The notes beneath the pieces were generated by a model, which searched no databases, was not told the DNA's origin, and worked only from the letters and a program-made list of their open reading frames with translations. Both the position numbers and the translations under genes were made by a program. A stretch of 64,000 bases of DNA from Blasia pusilla (lineage: Eukaryota > Marchantiophyta > Marchantiopsida > Blasiales), in assembly GCA_050084515.1 (NCBI GenBank), contig CM114274.1, positions 15,004,001 to 15,068,000 on the forward strand. Direction: 5' to 3'. Positions 36,766 through 48,879 of the stretch are shown here, in pieces; the stretch's first letter is position 1; each line of letters begins with the position of its first letter.

Positions 36766-38844
36766 TCCAAAATCTCATATATGAATTAATACGGTTATTT
36801 TTTAAAATAATCATATTATTCATTTTTATTTAAAAATATTTTTTAGTTTCTAAATCTTAGAAGAGTAATTAGATTTCACTTTTCTAAGTAACTATACTCC
36901 CCAATTCAAATTTAAATGATATCCTAGTCCCATAAGTAATTTTACCTTTCCATAAATTCAAACAAAATCTATTCCTTCTCCATTAAAATTCAATTTTCCT
37001 TTCCATTATATATGAATCAAAGCACACATTGTTTATTCATTTAATTTTTAATATTAAATAAAATTTTAATCTCTAAGTAAAATTTGTTTTTTATTCCACT
37101 CAATTCCCTATCCATTTCTACCCATGTAATATGGCTCAAACAAAAAAATTCAAACATGTTGCCTATTTTTTCCTACTTGTTATTTTTTGCCCCTGCAATG
37201 CACTGGTTGACTTGGGGTGAGATGATTGGGAATGAAAAAAATCATATATGGAAGATGATAATGTGAAATTAGAGGACACACGATGGATAAAGTTTCATTT
37301 AAAAATATGACAAAAAATAAGAAAGATCAAATTTTCTTGTAATATATCTGACTTGGCTCAAGAAATTTTTTATATTTTTTCCTTTATTTATTTTGAAAAA
37401 ATTAATTTATCCCTTTTCCAATGCCCGTTTTTCAAAAAATAAAAGAAAATCACTTATTTTGATGAATTTTTTTCCCAAAAGAGGGATTAAATTTTTCCCC
37501 CAATCTAGCTTGAAAGTTAAAAATAATCTAGAATAGTATGTCTTCCATTATTTTGAAGAATAATTCTTGTCCCATTAGTGTCCCCAAAGAAAAGTTAATT
37601 TCGCCTCAAAACTAAACTTTAAATTTTGTTTGCATGAACCTTGAAAAAATCATTTTAAATTTTCAAATGAGGAAAGATTAAAAAAAATTATAAGAGATTC
37701 TAGAAGATGTGATGGGGGAAGATGTTTGAATTTGAATTAATTATAATTAATTAAGTAGTTTTAAAACCTTACCCATTCTTGTTTTCTTCCTAGTATATGG
37801 TAAAATTAAAAACAATTCATGAATTCATGGAAAATTTTGATACGGGTCTTCAAAGTTTCTCAATTAGTAAGAAAAAAGACTCATTTTGATCCAAAGTTTG
37901 TCTCAAAATATTCTTAAAAAATACCTCATAATTAAAGCTTGAATAAGAGATTAAATGACATATTTCTAAAGTAATATGAAATTTCCTTTCCAAAATTAAC
38001 TTAAAATTAAAAGTTTTTGTTGTTTTCCTAAAATTTGAAATAATCTATTTAACTTCTAAAATTAAAAACAGATTGAGAATGAAAAAGAGGTAAATTTTTT
38101 AGGATTTTATTTTTTATTTAAATTTATCTTTTGAAAATAAAGAAATTTAGAAACGTCTTTTCTATTCAAATCTTAGCTTAGTATAGGGAAAATTAGAAAA
38201 TAATTGAGAAATTGAGAGGCTTCACACGTGGTGGTCATTGGAGCCTCTTAGCAAGGTCTAGCGTCCTTAATAGTATGATTATGGCAGTATCTTGTGGTAT
38301 TATGGATACAGCCCACACGGGGTTGCCAATTATTATATACATTTACAAAATATGAAAAAAATAATTTAAAATTATAATGATTATATCATTCCACTTGTTC
38401 TACTCTTCACTTTAATATAAGCCCATTGGGACAATTTTCAAAATACACTTCTTGGATATTCATTATTTTATAAAATAATTAATCATAATTCCTTATATCA
38501 AGTAGAAGTTGAAGATGTTCAAAAATATGCAAAAGTATTTAATATAATAAATAAAATATTTAAATTTATATCAAAAAAACCTTTCAATCATATATCTTCC
38601 ACCTTACCCAAGGACTCATAACCCTTGGAAAAACTTTGATCCATTTCATGAACTCATTTCATGGACAACATTCATAAGTGGGTCATATTCAGAAGTCTCC
38701 TAAATTAAATATTTTTAAAAATTATTTACAATAAATGAGTGGTATCCCACAAAACATCTAGATTGAGAGGAACCTCATATTTATGTACATTACAAAGATA
38801 AAAATATGAACTCTTTCTATCTAATCTGATTCATCATCATATAT
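36766..38844. other. AT-rich stretch, nothing recognised
   Basis: Two kilobases of strongly AT-rich sequence with only one ORF of 60 codons or more. No inverted terminal repeats or conserved blocks were seen. It separates the satellite array from the RING-like ORF region. Confidence 0.5.
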
Positions 38845-38846
38845 AT

Positions 38847-40190
38847 GTAACACCAATCGTGACGTCTCACCAACCCTTCCTCCTCTTCCCCTAGCTCTAG
38901 TCACGCGCGACCCATGTCTACGAGGAATAGTCCTCTCCAACTCAACATCGGCTTCACCATCATCTATTTCTTGTGTTGGCTCTGTTGGAAACATCTCCCA
39001 CTCTCTCTTGAAGAATCTCTCCCACTCTCTCTTGAAGAATCAAAAGAGTTCCTCTTGCATTTGACGAGGGTAATAGTATGTTCGAGGATATCCCCCTTAC
39101 GTCCTTTAAAGAATATCTTGCCATAAGAAAGGTGGTAAGATCAATTCGAGTCTCCCCAAAACAAGGTCATCGACCAATGGATTTTGATGATGGTTTAGCA
39201 CAAGTTATCGAGTTGTGTTGAGGGCGTCCCAAACTTCTTGTGGATTCAACCCCTAAGCTAAGAAGAAGTTTTCAGCCTCTCGCTTTTGGAGATCTATGGC
39301 GGTTTTGTAGATGAGGTCTCCTCGATCGTACATGTCAATGAAGGGGACCAGCCACGCTCGCATAGCCTGATCAATCCTCTGTTAACGAGGGATTTTTGCG
39401 TGAACCACCCCATCTATGTTCACTTTGGGGTTATAGTTGGATCAGGGGCTACGATATCCCAAATTGAAAGTGAAATTGTCTTGCTCTTGGGTTCGCTTGC
39501 GATTATGTAGGTGGTACATTGCTATCAAGAGCGCGAAAAGATATGCCGAAAAGGTGATAGAGCCTTCGTGACCAAGGTTGTCTACAAGTTGGACACTTGT
39601 GAGATAGTAGCATGGCCTTTTGAAGACAATATGGATGCCAATAATAAGCTTTACATGTGCCTATCACGTAGCAACCTTTTGTAGCAATGGGGTTGAAGTT
39701 GATCATGCATTTGAGCCAATTGTTTGGCATGAGGGCCTCTCCTTCACTTATTGCAATTGCCTTCATCCAATCCGAAAGATCTTGCACTTGTGTGTTGGGA
39801 TTCAGAGGTGTTGGGGCCAACATTATAGAGGCATAGTTGGCAGTGTTTGGATCTACGACATTATTCCATGTTGTGGGTAGAGCTGGAGGCCACAATTGCT
39901 CAATAGGTTGAAATAAGATCATATCAACATCCTTCACAAGATGATCCTCAAGTAGAGTTGTCTCGGGGATGAGTTCTCCTACCTTGACCTTTCCTCTCCA
40001 TCATAACAGTTCATCCATCTCTTGTTGTTGTATTGCCATGATATGTTCAGATGCCCTCCTCCACTACTCTGTATGGTCAACCATTATAGCTCTTTGCCTT
40101 CTGTAAAGGTCATCTCTGGCAATAGATTCTTTCACAAGCCTCTCCATCTCTCTCTTTAGTCTATCGTGCTCCTTAGATAGTTTTCGTGCG
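38847..40190 (-). pseudogene. Unidentified ORF with RING-like zinc motif
   Basis: The minus strand opens with a charged helical block (about 40190-40020, EHDRLKREMERLVKESIARDD, then RRQRAIM). After stops comes a 144-codon frame (39937-39503) with LWPPALPTTWNN, SDWMKAIAISEGEALMPNNW and a cysteine-rich part WHPYCLQ...KCPTCRQPW. The HxxC and CPxC spacing resembles the second half of a RING finger; the first half is degenerate (GCYVIGTC). The end near 39000-38847 reads as an Arg/Gly tail (RARGRGGRVGE) closing in DDESD and a stop. I do not know the family. It may be a transposon accessory protein or a captured gene fragment. Confidence 0.35.
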
Positions 40191-40301
40191 TATACACATC
40201 GCTACACAACATTTATCGCTGTCATGGAACAAACACAATCCCATGCTAACTCATGGAATACACATAACGATACGAGAAGTACCAAAATATCTCCAATAAA
40301 T

Positions 40302-40933
40302 TGATCAAATCTCTCTCAACATCTCACACCAAGCTCTCCATGGTGTGCACTCTCTCTCATGTCCAACCAAACCCACTCTCCTAATAAGAGGCTTGGGTTA
40401 CATACACAAGGGAAGGAGGGTCATAGCTCCGCCGCCTCACGCCAAGAGGTTCAACAAAGAGAGAATGAGCTCTCAAGCTCTCTCTCTTGGAGGTATACCC
40501 CCTCCCCTCTCCCAAGCTCTCTCCTCGATAACCTATGATTGCACGTCATCTCCTTGGCGCTTGACCTGCCATATATAACGGATGAAGGGATACTTCCCAA
40601 AGTGGAAAGTCAACTATGCCACTAATGGTAACTTACTCGAAATAGTATATTTCTCAAAATGACTCCAAATGAGCCGAAATGAAGGGAAAACCTGCTCTCG
40701 CAGGTAACCCAAGGCCTCAACAGGTCATCCTCGACCTCTTGAGGCTAGCTCCAGTATCTTCGAAGGCGCTCTACTACATCTTACCGATCTATCCTAAAAG
40801 ACTGACAATTTTTGTGCGCATACATCGCTAGACAACATACATCGCTCTCACCTAACATACACCCAAACATAAACAATCCCATGCTAACTCATGGAATACA
40901 CACAACGAGACGAGAAGTACCAAAATATCTCCA
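40302..40933 (-). repeat. 3' LTR of copy B (U type)
   Basis: On the minus strand it starts TGGAGATATTTTGGTAC, right after the purine-rich AGGGGGAGAT (polypurine tract, 40933-40943), and ends TTTGATCA. It shares its promoter-like part and 3' part with the right LTR (62757-63245) and its first 320 bp with the middle LTR. Immediately beyond its end, the starting 130 bp (TGGAGATATTTTGGTAC...) occurs again at 40295-40165; the same arrangement is seen at the right window edge. Confidence 0.65.
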
Positions 40934-41117
40934 ATCTCCCCCCTAGCTGATGGTCAGGTCCTTCTAACTCCAGATAGCCATCTATCCCTACCTACCATGA
41001 CATACATCTCTCAGATGCTAAGAGCAAAAAGGTCGGGTGCTTATGTGGCCCCATCGTTAGTTGCCTTCTTATCATCCATGTCACACACACAAGTCGGAAT
41101 CTAGAACTACCTACTCT

Positions 41118-42300
41118 ATGTACATCTGGGACTCATCCATCACCCACGAGGAAACCTGATGAGAGGTGGCGTCAACCATGCCACATGCCATCCTCTTGAA
41201 CATCCATCACAGACTAGCATCATGGCTGCATCACGGGCAGAACCACACAACATACATCGCAAGCCTATAGGAACTATTGCTAAGCTTGGATCAACTGTAC
41301 CGTCAATGTTATGAAGGTGACATGGCGCACAATTACGCAGATGGTCCTTCCAAACCATACCATCGCGTCCCTCCAATAAGAGAACACCATATGGAAAAAT
41401 CCCACGCACTCTCAAGATGGTGCGTCTTGTAGTCACATCCAATATCGTGGGTAAGTAAGCACCAAGTACGGTGAGAAAGACGCTAAGGATATTTGCATGT
41501 TGAATCTGTATCCCATTGCCAACCATTGCAACTGGAGATCCCAATATCCTAGGTGACCTCTTTGCAAGCCATACTTGCATAATCCTCTCTTCGTTGTCTT
41601 CACCGTACCATCGCGAGATCATCCGCCTTAGGATGATCTCGCGAAGTGGTACGGTGGTCGATTAGCACTTGATCACAAAAGGCCTGAAATTCCTCGCAAA
41701 ACTCCGTACCCTGGTCTGTCAACACCTCAACTGGTATGCTGGAATGACTTAACACTCAATTTAGGAAAGCATATGCTACTCCCTCACTCGCTTTATCAGG
41801 AAATGCAACCAACTCTATCCACTTCCAGAAGTACTCGACCATCACCAATATATAAAGACTATGGCGCTCCGTCAAAGGTAAAGGTCCTGCAAAATCCAAA
41901 CTCCATCTATAACCTAAATCCATGATTGAAAGTGGACGCAACTGTGGAGTTCGAGCATTGAAAATGCCCGAACCCAATCACAAACCATGCACCTAGCAAC
42001 AAACTGTTGAACGTTAGTCTGCATGCCTCACCACCAATATTGTATCTAGAGCAAGTTGTATGTCCGCTTCAGTCCAAAATGACCCAAATTCTCATAGGCA
42101 TGACGCACCAAACATGCTCTTTGTGAAGGATGAGGCATTACATGTACTCTACCATCCTCCAAAACTCGCAACACATGTGTCCCCTCCCACGAGAACCGTT
42201 TGGCTCGTTGTAGGATCCGATCTCGCTCTCTGGCACCCACTGTGCTTGCAATGCTGCCAGTACGCAAGTACTCCAAGACCAATCCATTTTTGTGAATATC
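41118..42300 (-). pseudogene. Copy B integrase with C-terminal PHD-like finger
   Basis: The zinc-binding N-terminus reads HAYENLGHFGLKRTYNLL, with CxxC further on. The core has YRWSLDFAGPLPLT (first Asp) and, in another frame, LTDQGTEF (second Asp); the Glu region (LAERV in copy A) is lost. A segment around 41640-41590 is disrupted. The frame 41622-41140 carries the C-terminal domain (VLLLEGRDGMVWKDH) and then CMLCGSARDAAMMLVCDGC and RGWHVAWL. In the PHD finger one Cys is Trp (HVAW instead of HMAC) and the final CPxC is SPRC. The gene is inactive. Confidence 0.85.
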
Positions 42301-42405
42301 TTGGTCACATGTCATCTCCTCACCGATCTTTGGATCTAATGACTCTCCATCACACCTTGCCATCAAAGTCTCAAAAAAATGAATTTTCATAGCCAACAAG
42401 CCCAA

Positions 42406-42852
42406 TTATGCTAATGTGTGCCATCCACGCACCAACTCTTCATCACTCTCTCCATGCCAACAAGCTGCAGTCGCATCTCCCTGACTCGGGCATGAGTTAC
42501 GGCTCAAACCATCTTCATCATGGTTGAGCATCCCAAGTCTATGCACCATCTTGAAATCATACTCTTGCAACAACAAAGCCCACCTCGCAAGCTTCCTTGT
42601 AAGCTTGTCGGACTCCATCAACCACTTAAGTGGCTGGTGATCAGTAATAATGGTAAAGGGATTTCCGAATAGATAACACCTAAAATATGCAATAGCCCAC
42701 AATACAGCCAAGCACTCATCCTCATACAAGCTATACTTTGACTCTGGAGCGTCGTTCAAGAAACTAGCATAAGCCACCACGAACTCTCTACCATCATCGT
42801 CATGTTGGGCGAGCACCGCTCCAAGCCCCAACATGCTCCAATAGGTATACAA
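42406..42852 (-). pseudogene. Copy B RNase H (open)
   Basis: 149 open codons carry YWSMLGLGAVLAQHDDDG, where copy A has TDWSMLGLGA (the catalytic Asp is changed in B). ESKYSLYEDECLAVLWAIAYF holds the Glu, TDHQPLKWLM a further Asp, and LARWALLLQEYDFKMVHRLG and HDEDGLSRN the rest. This is a Ty3/gypsy RNase H that is continuous with the RT upstream and the integrase downstream. Confidence 0.88.
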
Positions 42853-42957
42853 TTGGAAAGGATGCCCCCTGATCGGTCTCCTCTATATGGCCACGGATGT
42901 TAATTTATCCTTGAGCAACTAAAATGCTCTCTCCTGCTCATCTCCCTAATGTTATTC

Positions 42958-43930
42958 CTAATCCATCTTGGTGAGAAAGGTCAACGTCGATGACTTTGCA
43001 ATTGATTTGAAACCCTTGACGTACCGTCTATAGAAGTTTTCCAATCCCATGAATGCACGAACTCCACTCACATCTATAGGGTGTGGAATGCGTGAAATAG
43101 CCTCTACCTTCATTTGCTGCACACCAAGGCCACCTGGGTATATGGTATGACCCAGGTACTCAATATGGTGGTAGAAGAACTTGTACCTCCCTAGATGTAG
43201 CTTTAGCCCATGTAAGTGCAATCGTCAAAACACCTCCTCTAGATGTCGCTCATGCTGCTCAACTGTGGCACTAAACATTACGATGTCTTCAACACAACAA
43301 CTAGAAAAATCCAGACCTACCAAGATCCTATCCATGACCCTCTGAAACTCATCCAGGGCATTCTTTAACCCAAATGGTAAGAACCGCCACTAGTATAAAC
43401 AATCCTTCTCATGAGGATTCATGCCCCAAAATATCATTTTGTGCTTGTCCTCCAATTTGATAGGCAGTTGATGGTATCCGGGTTGAAGATCTAGCAACTG
43501 AAGATCTTTGCTTGCCCAATAACATCAAAGATCTCCTCAAGCATGAATATGGCATATCTCTTGGACTTTTTTTGTTGATTGATAGGTCCGTAATCTCCAC
43601 ACATCCGCCTATCTGTCCACTTGCCATGCAATCCTTCTTGGCGAACATGACAGTGGTAGATCCATACTCTCCATGCAACATCTCCATAGTCCTGCTCCAA
43701 CCAAGTCATGGCTCCTACTATGAATTAGAGTCCTCTCCATGTCACTGTACTTATAAGATCGTTGAAAGATCGGCGTGTCGCTTGACAACTAAATACGGAT
43801 CCCTGTACCCTTCAGCGTACCCAAATCATGCATACTAAATACAAAACAACTCCTATAACTCCTAAGGAATTGATGTATCCGGCGCTGCTCACCTCCTGTC
43901 AACTTAGGGCCCATATATGCCTTCCAAGTC
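42958..43930 (-). pseudogene. Copy B reverse transcriptase, catalytic box lost
   Basis: Blocks in two or three frames are KYSDMERTLIHSR, a YRPINQ-like region, FGLKNALDEFQRVMDRILVGLD, then SSCCVEDIVMFS where copy A reads RCYIDDVVVFS, and the connection IEYLGHTIYPGGLGVQQMKVEAISRIP. The YIDD box has become CVED, so the first catalytic Asp of the pair is Glu. The breakpoint point IEYLGHTIY (43180) is continuous here, which gives the reference for locating the inversion junctions in copy A. Confidence 0.85.
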
Positions 43931-44289
43931 TCCATCGTGACTACGGTAGGACTCTCTGGCGTGGGTGTTGGTGGTTACTATGGTGCAACCCTGTCTCAGA
44001 TGATAGAACTCGACTGCAAAATCAGAAGCCAACTGCAAAATCAGATCTCTTCCACGTGCAATACTCGTAACTATGCTCAATGTCATGGCTATCATCTCTC
44101 GGCGTACCAACAAAACATCCCAAGAAGTCCAAGGGTGTCTCTCCCCACCTTGTGTGTCAATCTTCTCGAGTCTCGCCCTCATCCACTACCTCAACCGTCT
44201 TGATAGGCATGGGGCTCACCAACGCAACAGTTGTGATCTATCGCATCCTCAAACAATGTTGCTAGCTACTCTTGAGCTGAAAATCTATG

Positions 44290-45810
44290 TCAAGAAGTTC
44301 AGGTCCATCGCCTGACCCAAGGCATGACGTCTTGTTGCCTTTGATAGTGATGGTACTGCTGTTTACTCTTATGGGGAATCCCATCACTCGCTCTCGCTCA
44401 TCAACGTTGGGCTCCACCAATCATTGCATCTGATCATCCCAAACCAAGCCAGGCCTAGCCTCCTTGAATGCATGGAAAGCGGGAAAACTCACAAAAGTGG
44501 GAAAGGTTGCCCGTGGCATGCTAATCGTGTTGACCATAGTCAACGGCGATCGATCATCGTGCCTCACTACTTGTATCAACGACATAGATCTAGAATAGAA
44601 TCCACCAAAAGATGGGAGGGGCACTCCACTCTTGCATACGCCCTCCGCAAGCCCTCATGTGGCACCAAGTTGATCCACCAAAGATGCGGGCGATGTGTTC
44701 GTGAACCTACATTGTCCACATCCAACAAGACTGTCGAGCTTATCCATGCGTGCACTTGATGTGCACTCATCATCACGTGGGATCTTGAATTGCACAAAAT
44801 TGGCATATTCTTCATAATGTATGCTGGAGAACGGGATTGATGCTCTTGCAAGTGTCGCAAAATCCTCATCATCTCCCAAAACAACCTGGACCGAGAGTCA
44901 GCTAATCAGCTATCTCGTTTAGCACTCGATTGGCTATGACACGGCCAACCATCAATGACCAAATCTATGGTCCCTATCCGCTCCAAGTCCTGCACCCCCA
45001 ACAATGAAATGTCCCTTGGTAGGGAACTCTGGTACTCCAAGATAGGGGACGAAGACAACAAGTTAGGAAATTGGAGGCATAACTACGCCTTATAGTGAAG
45101 TGAAGTGCGCCTTGCAACATCATCAATCTCAACCTAAACGACTATTGCACGCGCACTCCAACCTACAAAACAGAAGCTAAGCCAGTGCTGATCCCTCCAA
45201 AGAGATCCAACATGCAAATACCCTCCTCTGGGATGCACCACATAATCAAGGTGGTGTCCAAAGGGGTCAAAGCAGCACTCCTGGCTACCTCGGGTTCGTC
45301 TGACCCGTCATGCTCAGGTGCAAACATGTGACTTCATATCGTCTATACATGCTCATCAGCTAAACGTTGGAGCTCCTCACTAGAGACCCATTGCAACACC
45401 TCTCCTCCACGGAATGATATGGCTACCGTAATACTCCCTAGAAGTGTAAGGTGCGGGATATCCTCTGCATGAACATGCCCCTCAATCAAATCAGAAGGGC
45501 ACGTGATAGCGTTGCTAAAATGCTACTAAAGTCACCATCTCTCCTAGCCGACGCTCGATCACTCCATCGGGGAATTGAACGGGTAATGAACTAAATTTTC
45601 CATCACGGGATTGCCATCCTGGTCTGTAGGACGCTGACTCCTCCTAGTAATCGAGGGAAAATCCCATCGGGTTCAACACTACTCCACCAACCAAGACGTT
45701 GTAGGACTCTGCATCGGTCACGATCGCCGTGGCTTGCACCACAGACTCATATGTAGGATCTCATGGGCGAGTCCTCACCACAACCTCCTCACGGGTGATA
45801 AACTATGTCG
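44290..45810 (-). pseudogene. Copy B C5 cytosine methyltransferase domain, decayed
   Basis: Motif I is intact (MLDLFGGISTG, about 45235-45203). Motif IV reads DLVIDGWPCHSQS: the catalytic Cys is kept but PCQ is PCH. Motif VI has KNMP instead of ENVP. Motif VIII reads VGSRTHRPHLWW. Near 44400 comes EPNVDERERVMGFP, then the motif X-like end. The order I-IV-VI-VIII-X is that of MET1/DNMT3-type enzymes, not the rearranged order of DRM. Frameshifts lie between motifs I and IV. The region lies between the protease (interrupted by a solo LTR) and the RT, as in copy A. Confidence 0.82.
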
Positions 45811-46225
45811 TACTCGCTGTCGTGTCAAGAGCCTTTCTTCGAGTAAGGGCGGACCTTCTAGTTGTAGCACATGTGGTTGATGCAAGTCGAACTCTATAAG
45901 AATTTTCCTTTTCAGTATAGAATTATTATGTAAATCCTCCATTCTCTCACAAGAGGAATCACGAAAGGTAGTGCCAAGGCGATTCACTTCTTCATAACAT
46001 GGAACCCCGAAATTCCTACCTATGAAGTTCCTCTAAACTACTTTATGTTGCTACACAAAAAAAATAGCACAACTAGTGTTAAACCCTACTTGACCAGGCC
46101 CATTGTCATCCATGGATAACTATATCAGGACATACAAAATGCAATCCCATGTCCTTCCGTACGTGACTATAGGAAGAATCATGGGAGTTGGAGATTGCAT
46201 GACTTGGTTCATGAATCTTGGACTT

Positions 46226-46283
46226 GCAACTCCGCCAAATCCCATTCTTGACTCTTGTCAAGAATGGGATTTGGCAGAGTTGC
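46226..46283. repeat. Strong hairpin in the solo LTR
   Basis: Two 26-base arms (46226-46251 and 46258-46283) are inverted repeats with one mismatch around a 6-base loop. The core is CCAAATCCCATTCTTGA with TCAAGAATGGGATTTGG. The homologous place in the middle LTR (about 52540-52575) has only the first arm. Confidence 0.9.
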
Positions 46284-46562
46284 TCTCCCAAGAGGGATAA
46301 TCCACTCTCATTGGGAAAATAAAAAGCCAAACCATGCTCTATTTCTAGTCTGACTAAACTCATCTAAGGTAACAAGTCTCTCATCTCCACACATACCACA
46401 CTCTAAAAACCTCTCGAAGAATAGACCAAAGTCTAGTTACTCTCTCAAGAGGGGTGATCCACTCTCATTGGAAGAGCAAGCAATCCCAAAACCATACACT
46501 CAAGAGTGACACGAGAGACTCAAGATATGAATAGAAGGTGATGAACCCTTGAAGGTCCCTCC

Positions 46563-46573
46563 TCTTTATATAT
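46563..46573 (-). promoter_or_regulatory. TATA-like element of the S-type LTR
   Basis: The minus strand reads AATATATAAAGAGG about 420 bases into the LTR, followed by AGGGACCTTCAAGGG. The same word is conserved in the middle LTR at 50785-50793. Position and conservation fit the U3 TATA box; function is inferred. Confidence 0.5.
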
Positions 46574-46988
46574 TCACAAGGGATCCATAACAGTACGAAA
46601 TAGGGCTAATCTTATCTTGTGCCATATGGCTTCCTCTCAAGGCCTAGCCAATATCATTTTGACACAAGTAGATTACCTCTTATCTCTTAAAAAATATCCT
46701 CTTTTACTCTCTTCATATCTTCCAAACTACCCCACCAACCATAGCCACCAACCAAGACTAGTTTTGCTTTTGTTTTATTAAAACACCAATCCCACTACTT
46801 TACTTTTCTAATCCCATATTTTATTTATTGTCTCTTTTCCTAACGTGGGGCCCGTGCAAATGAGTCATCTTAAAGAGGTTTGAACATGGGAATTTCATTT
46901 TCCTAAACTAATGTACTTAATACTAAGAAAATTCTCTCTAACACTTAATGATAGAGGATTTTACATAGCGGATGATTTTACTATACAA

Positions 46989-47980
46989 TATCGCTCCACC
47001 CAAGGATGCCTCTATCCTTAATGAACAACGCTCCACATCGACCCTCGTCAGGCCCAAACCTGTGAATGCCGCCTTCCCCAACATCAAGGGTTGCGCTCCT
47101 AAATCAAGCACGACGCGTCGCGGAAAAAAAAGTCTACCTCCTGGACTCACCAACTGGAAGATCTCTCCCCGGTTATCCAGCAACACAACACCTGGAGCAA
47201 CAATGGCACGCTCTATCGCGGGTCTAGTTGGCATCTCCGCCATCCTAGCATCTGCAACTTGGCATGAATCCGAGATGGACGGCCTGAGCATCGGCTCCAA
47301 GGGCAGGTCCATCATCTACTCTACAATCACCTGTGAACGTGATGTAGGAACACCATCTCCATGCTCACATAGCGTAGCAGCTAGCCAAAAAATATGGGCG
47401 GGCGTACCTCCCAACGTCACAACATCGGAAGTAAAAAAAAGATAATACGGTATACCATCGTGGTCGCCCCCAACATTGTACTCGACACAGGCTCCTCTCA
47501 AGCATCAACAATAGGAGTTGTTGCACTCGCTTCTCCCATCGCCCTTCATGCCTACACACCAATAATATCAACTCTCCAAAAACTCTGATCAGGACCCATC
47601 GATGGGATCCTCATCGCCTCGGAAAATGTGAAAGAATGAGGAAGCCTCATCTATTTCATGGCTTCCTCCCTCTATGGATCCAACTCTGCGGCGGCTCGAC
47701 GTATAACAACAACGTTCGCTTCCAACTGGATTGTCGCGCACATCCAGCCATGATCCTCCATATCTCCGGCTGCTCCAGAAGACGTTAATGTTGCGGCTCC
47801 AGCATTGGGAAACCTCAATGCCACAGCAGGAATCTATTGCTGTAGCTGCACGCTCGATGTCTCCTTGGACACGTCTAGGTGGTGGGACTCTACCTCCTCC
47901 ACGGGCAACTCCATCATCTCCTTGGGCAAATCCAACTCCTTGTCCCCCAACAAGACCACCTAGTGGACGACCTCTAGGCC
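46989..47980 (-). pseudogene. Copy B gag-PR linker and retropepsin (front part)
   Basis: From 47980 leftwards the minus strand matches the linker after the gag zinc knuckle of copy A (59873-59566). It then enters a conserved stretch with PGVVLLDNRGEIFQLVSPGG, followed by VVLDLGAQPLMLGKAAFTGLGLT. The retropepsin triad DSGA is DLGA here, by a TCA to TTA (C to T) change. The solo LTR at 46987 interrupts the frame, and the remaining protease part resumes near 45810. Confidence 0.8.
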
Positions 47981-47981
47981 A

Positions 47982-48660
47982 GATTGAGTACTTGGGTCAT
48001 ACGATATACCTACGGGGCCTTGATGTTCAGCAAACGAAGATAGAGGCTATCTCACGCATTCCACGCCCTACAGATGTGAGCCGTGTTGGCGCATTCATGG
48101 GATTAGCAAACTTCTATCAGTGGTACGTCAAGGGATTCAGTTTGATTGCAAAGCCGCTAACCTCGTTGACCAAGGTGGATCACAAGTGGCACTAGGGGGA
48201 TGAGCAAGAGCGAGCATTTCAGTTGCTCAAGGATAGGTTGACATCCGCGCCCATCTTGAGGAGACCGATCAGGGGGCGTCCTTTTCAATTGCACACAGAT
48301 TGGAGCATGTTGGGGCTTGGAGCGCTGCTCACCGAGCATAATGATGAGGGTAGAGAGTTCATGGTGGCTTACGCTAGCCACTCAAACAACACTGTAGAGG
48401 CAAAGTAAAGCTCGTATGAGAGTGAGTGTTTGGCTGTAGTGTGGGTTGTCGCGCATTTCAGGTGTTACTTATTGGCAACCCCTTTACCATCATCATTGAT
48501 CATCAACCACTGAAGTGGTTGATGGAGTCCGACAAGCCTACAGGGAAGATTGCGAGATGGGTTCTGTTGTTTTAGGAGTATGATTTTCAGGTGGTACATA
48601 GATCTGGGATGCTCAACCAGGATGCAGATGGGTTGAGTCGTAACCCATGTCCGAGTCAGT
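47982..48660 (+). pseudogene. Copy A RT end and RNase H
   Basis: Directly at the breakpoint the frame starts IEYLGHTIYLRGLDVQQTK and continues GAFMGLANFYQWYVKGF (connection domain). RNase H follows from 48223: PFQLHTDWSMLGLGALLTEH keeps the first catalytic Asp. The rest is in shifted frames (ECLAVVWVVAHFRCYL with the Glu; a DHQPLKWLM equivalent near 48500). Stops at about 48194 and 48405 break it. Confidence 0.85.
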
Positions 48661-48879
48661 GAGATGCGACTGGAGCTCGATGGCATGGAGAGAGTGATGA
48701 GGAGTCAGTGCCAGGATGGCACACGTCAGCCTATTTAGGCATGTTGGCTATGGAGAGCTAGAATGTGGAGACCTCGATGGCGAGGTCTAGTGGAGAGTCC
48801 TTGGATCCCGAGACCAGTGAGGAGATGACAGATGGCCGAGATATTCATGATGATGGAGTAGTCTTGGAGTACCTTTGTA

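Larger units (their letters stand above)
45823..46987 (-). repeat. Solo LTR (S type) inside copy B protease
   Basis: The 1,165-bp segment starts TGTATAGTAAAATC and ends CTCTTGACA on the minus strand. It is the same LTR type as parts of the middle and right LTRs of the tandem pair, so the element family has inserted into itself. TCGCT occurs on both sides (45814-45818 and 46991-46995) with 3-4 extra bases next to the LTR ends. Comparison with copy A (58838-58860) shows that the protease coding sequence is continuous without it. Confidence 0.85.
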
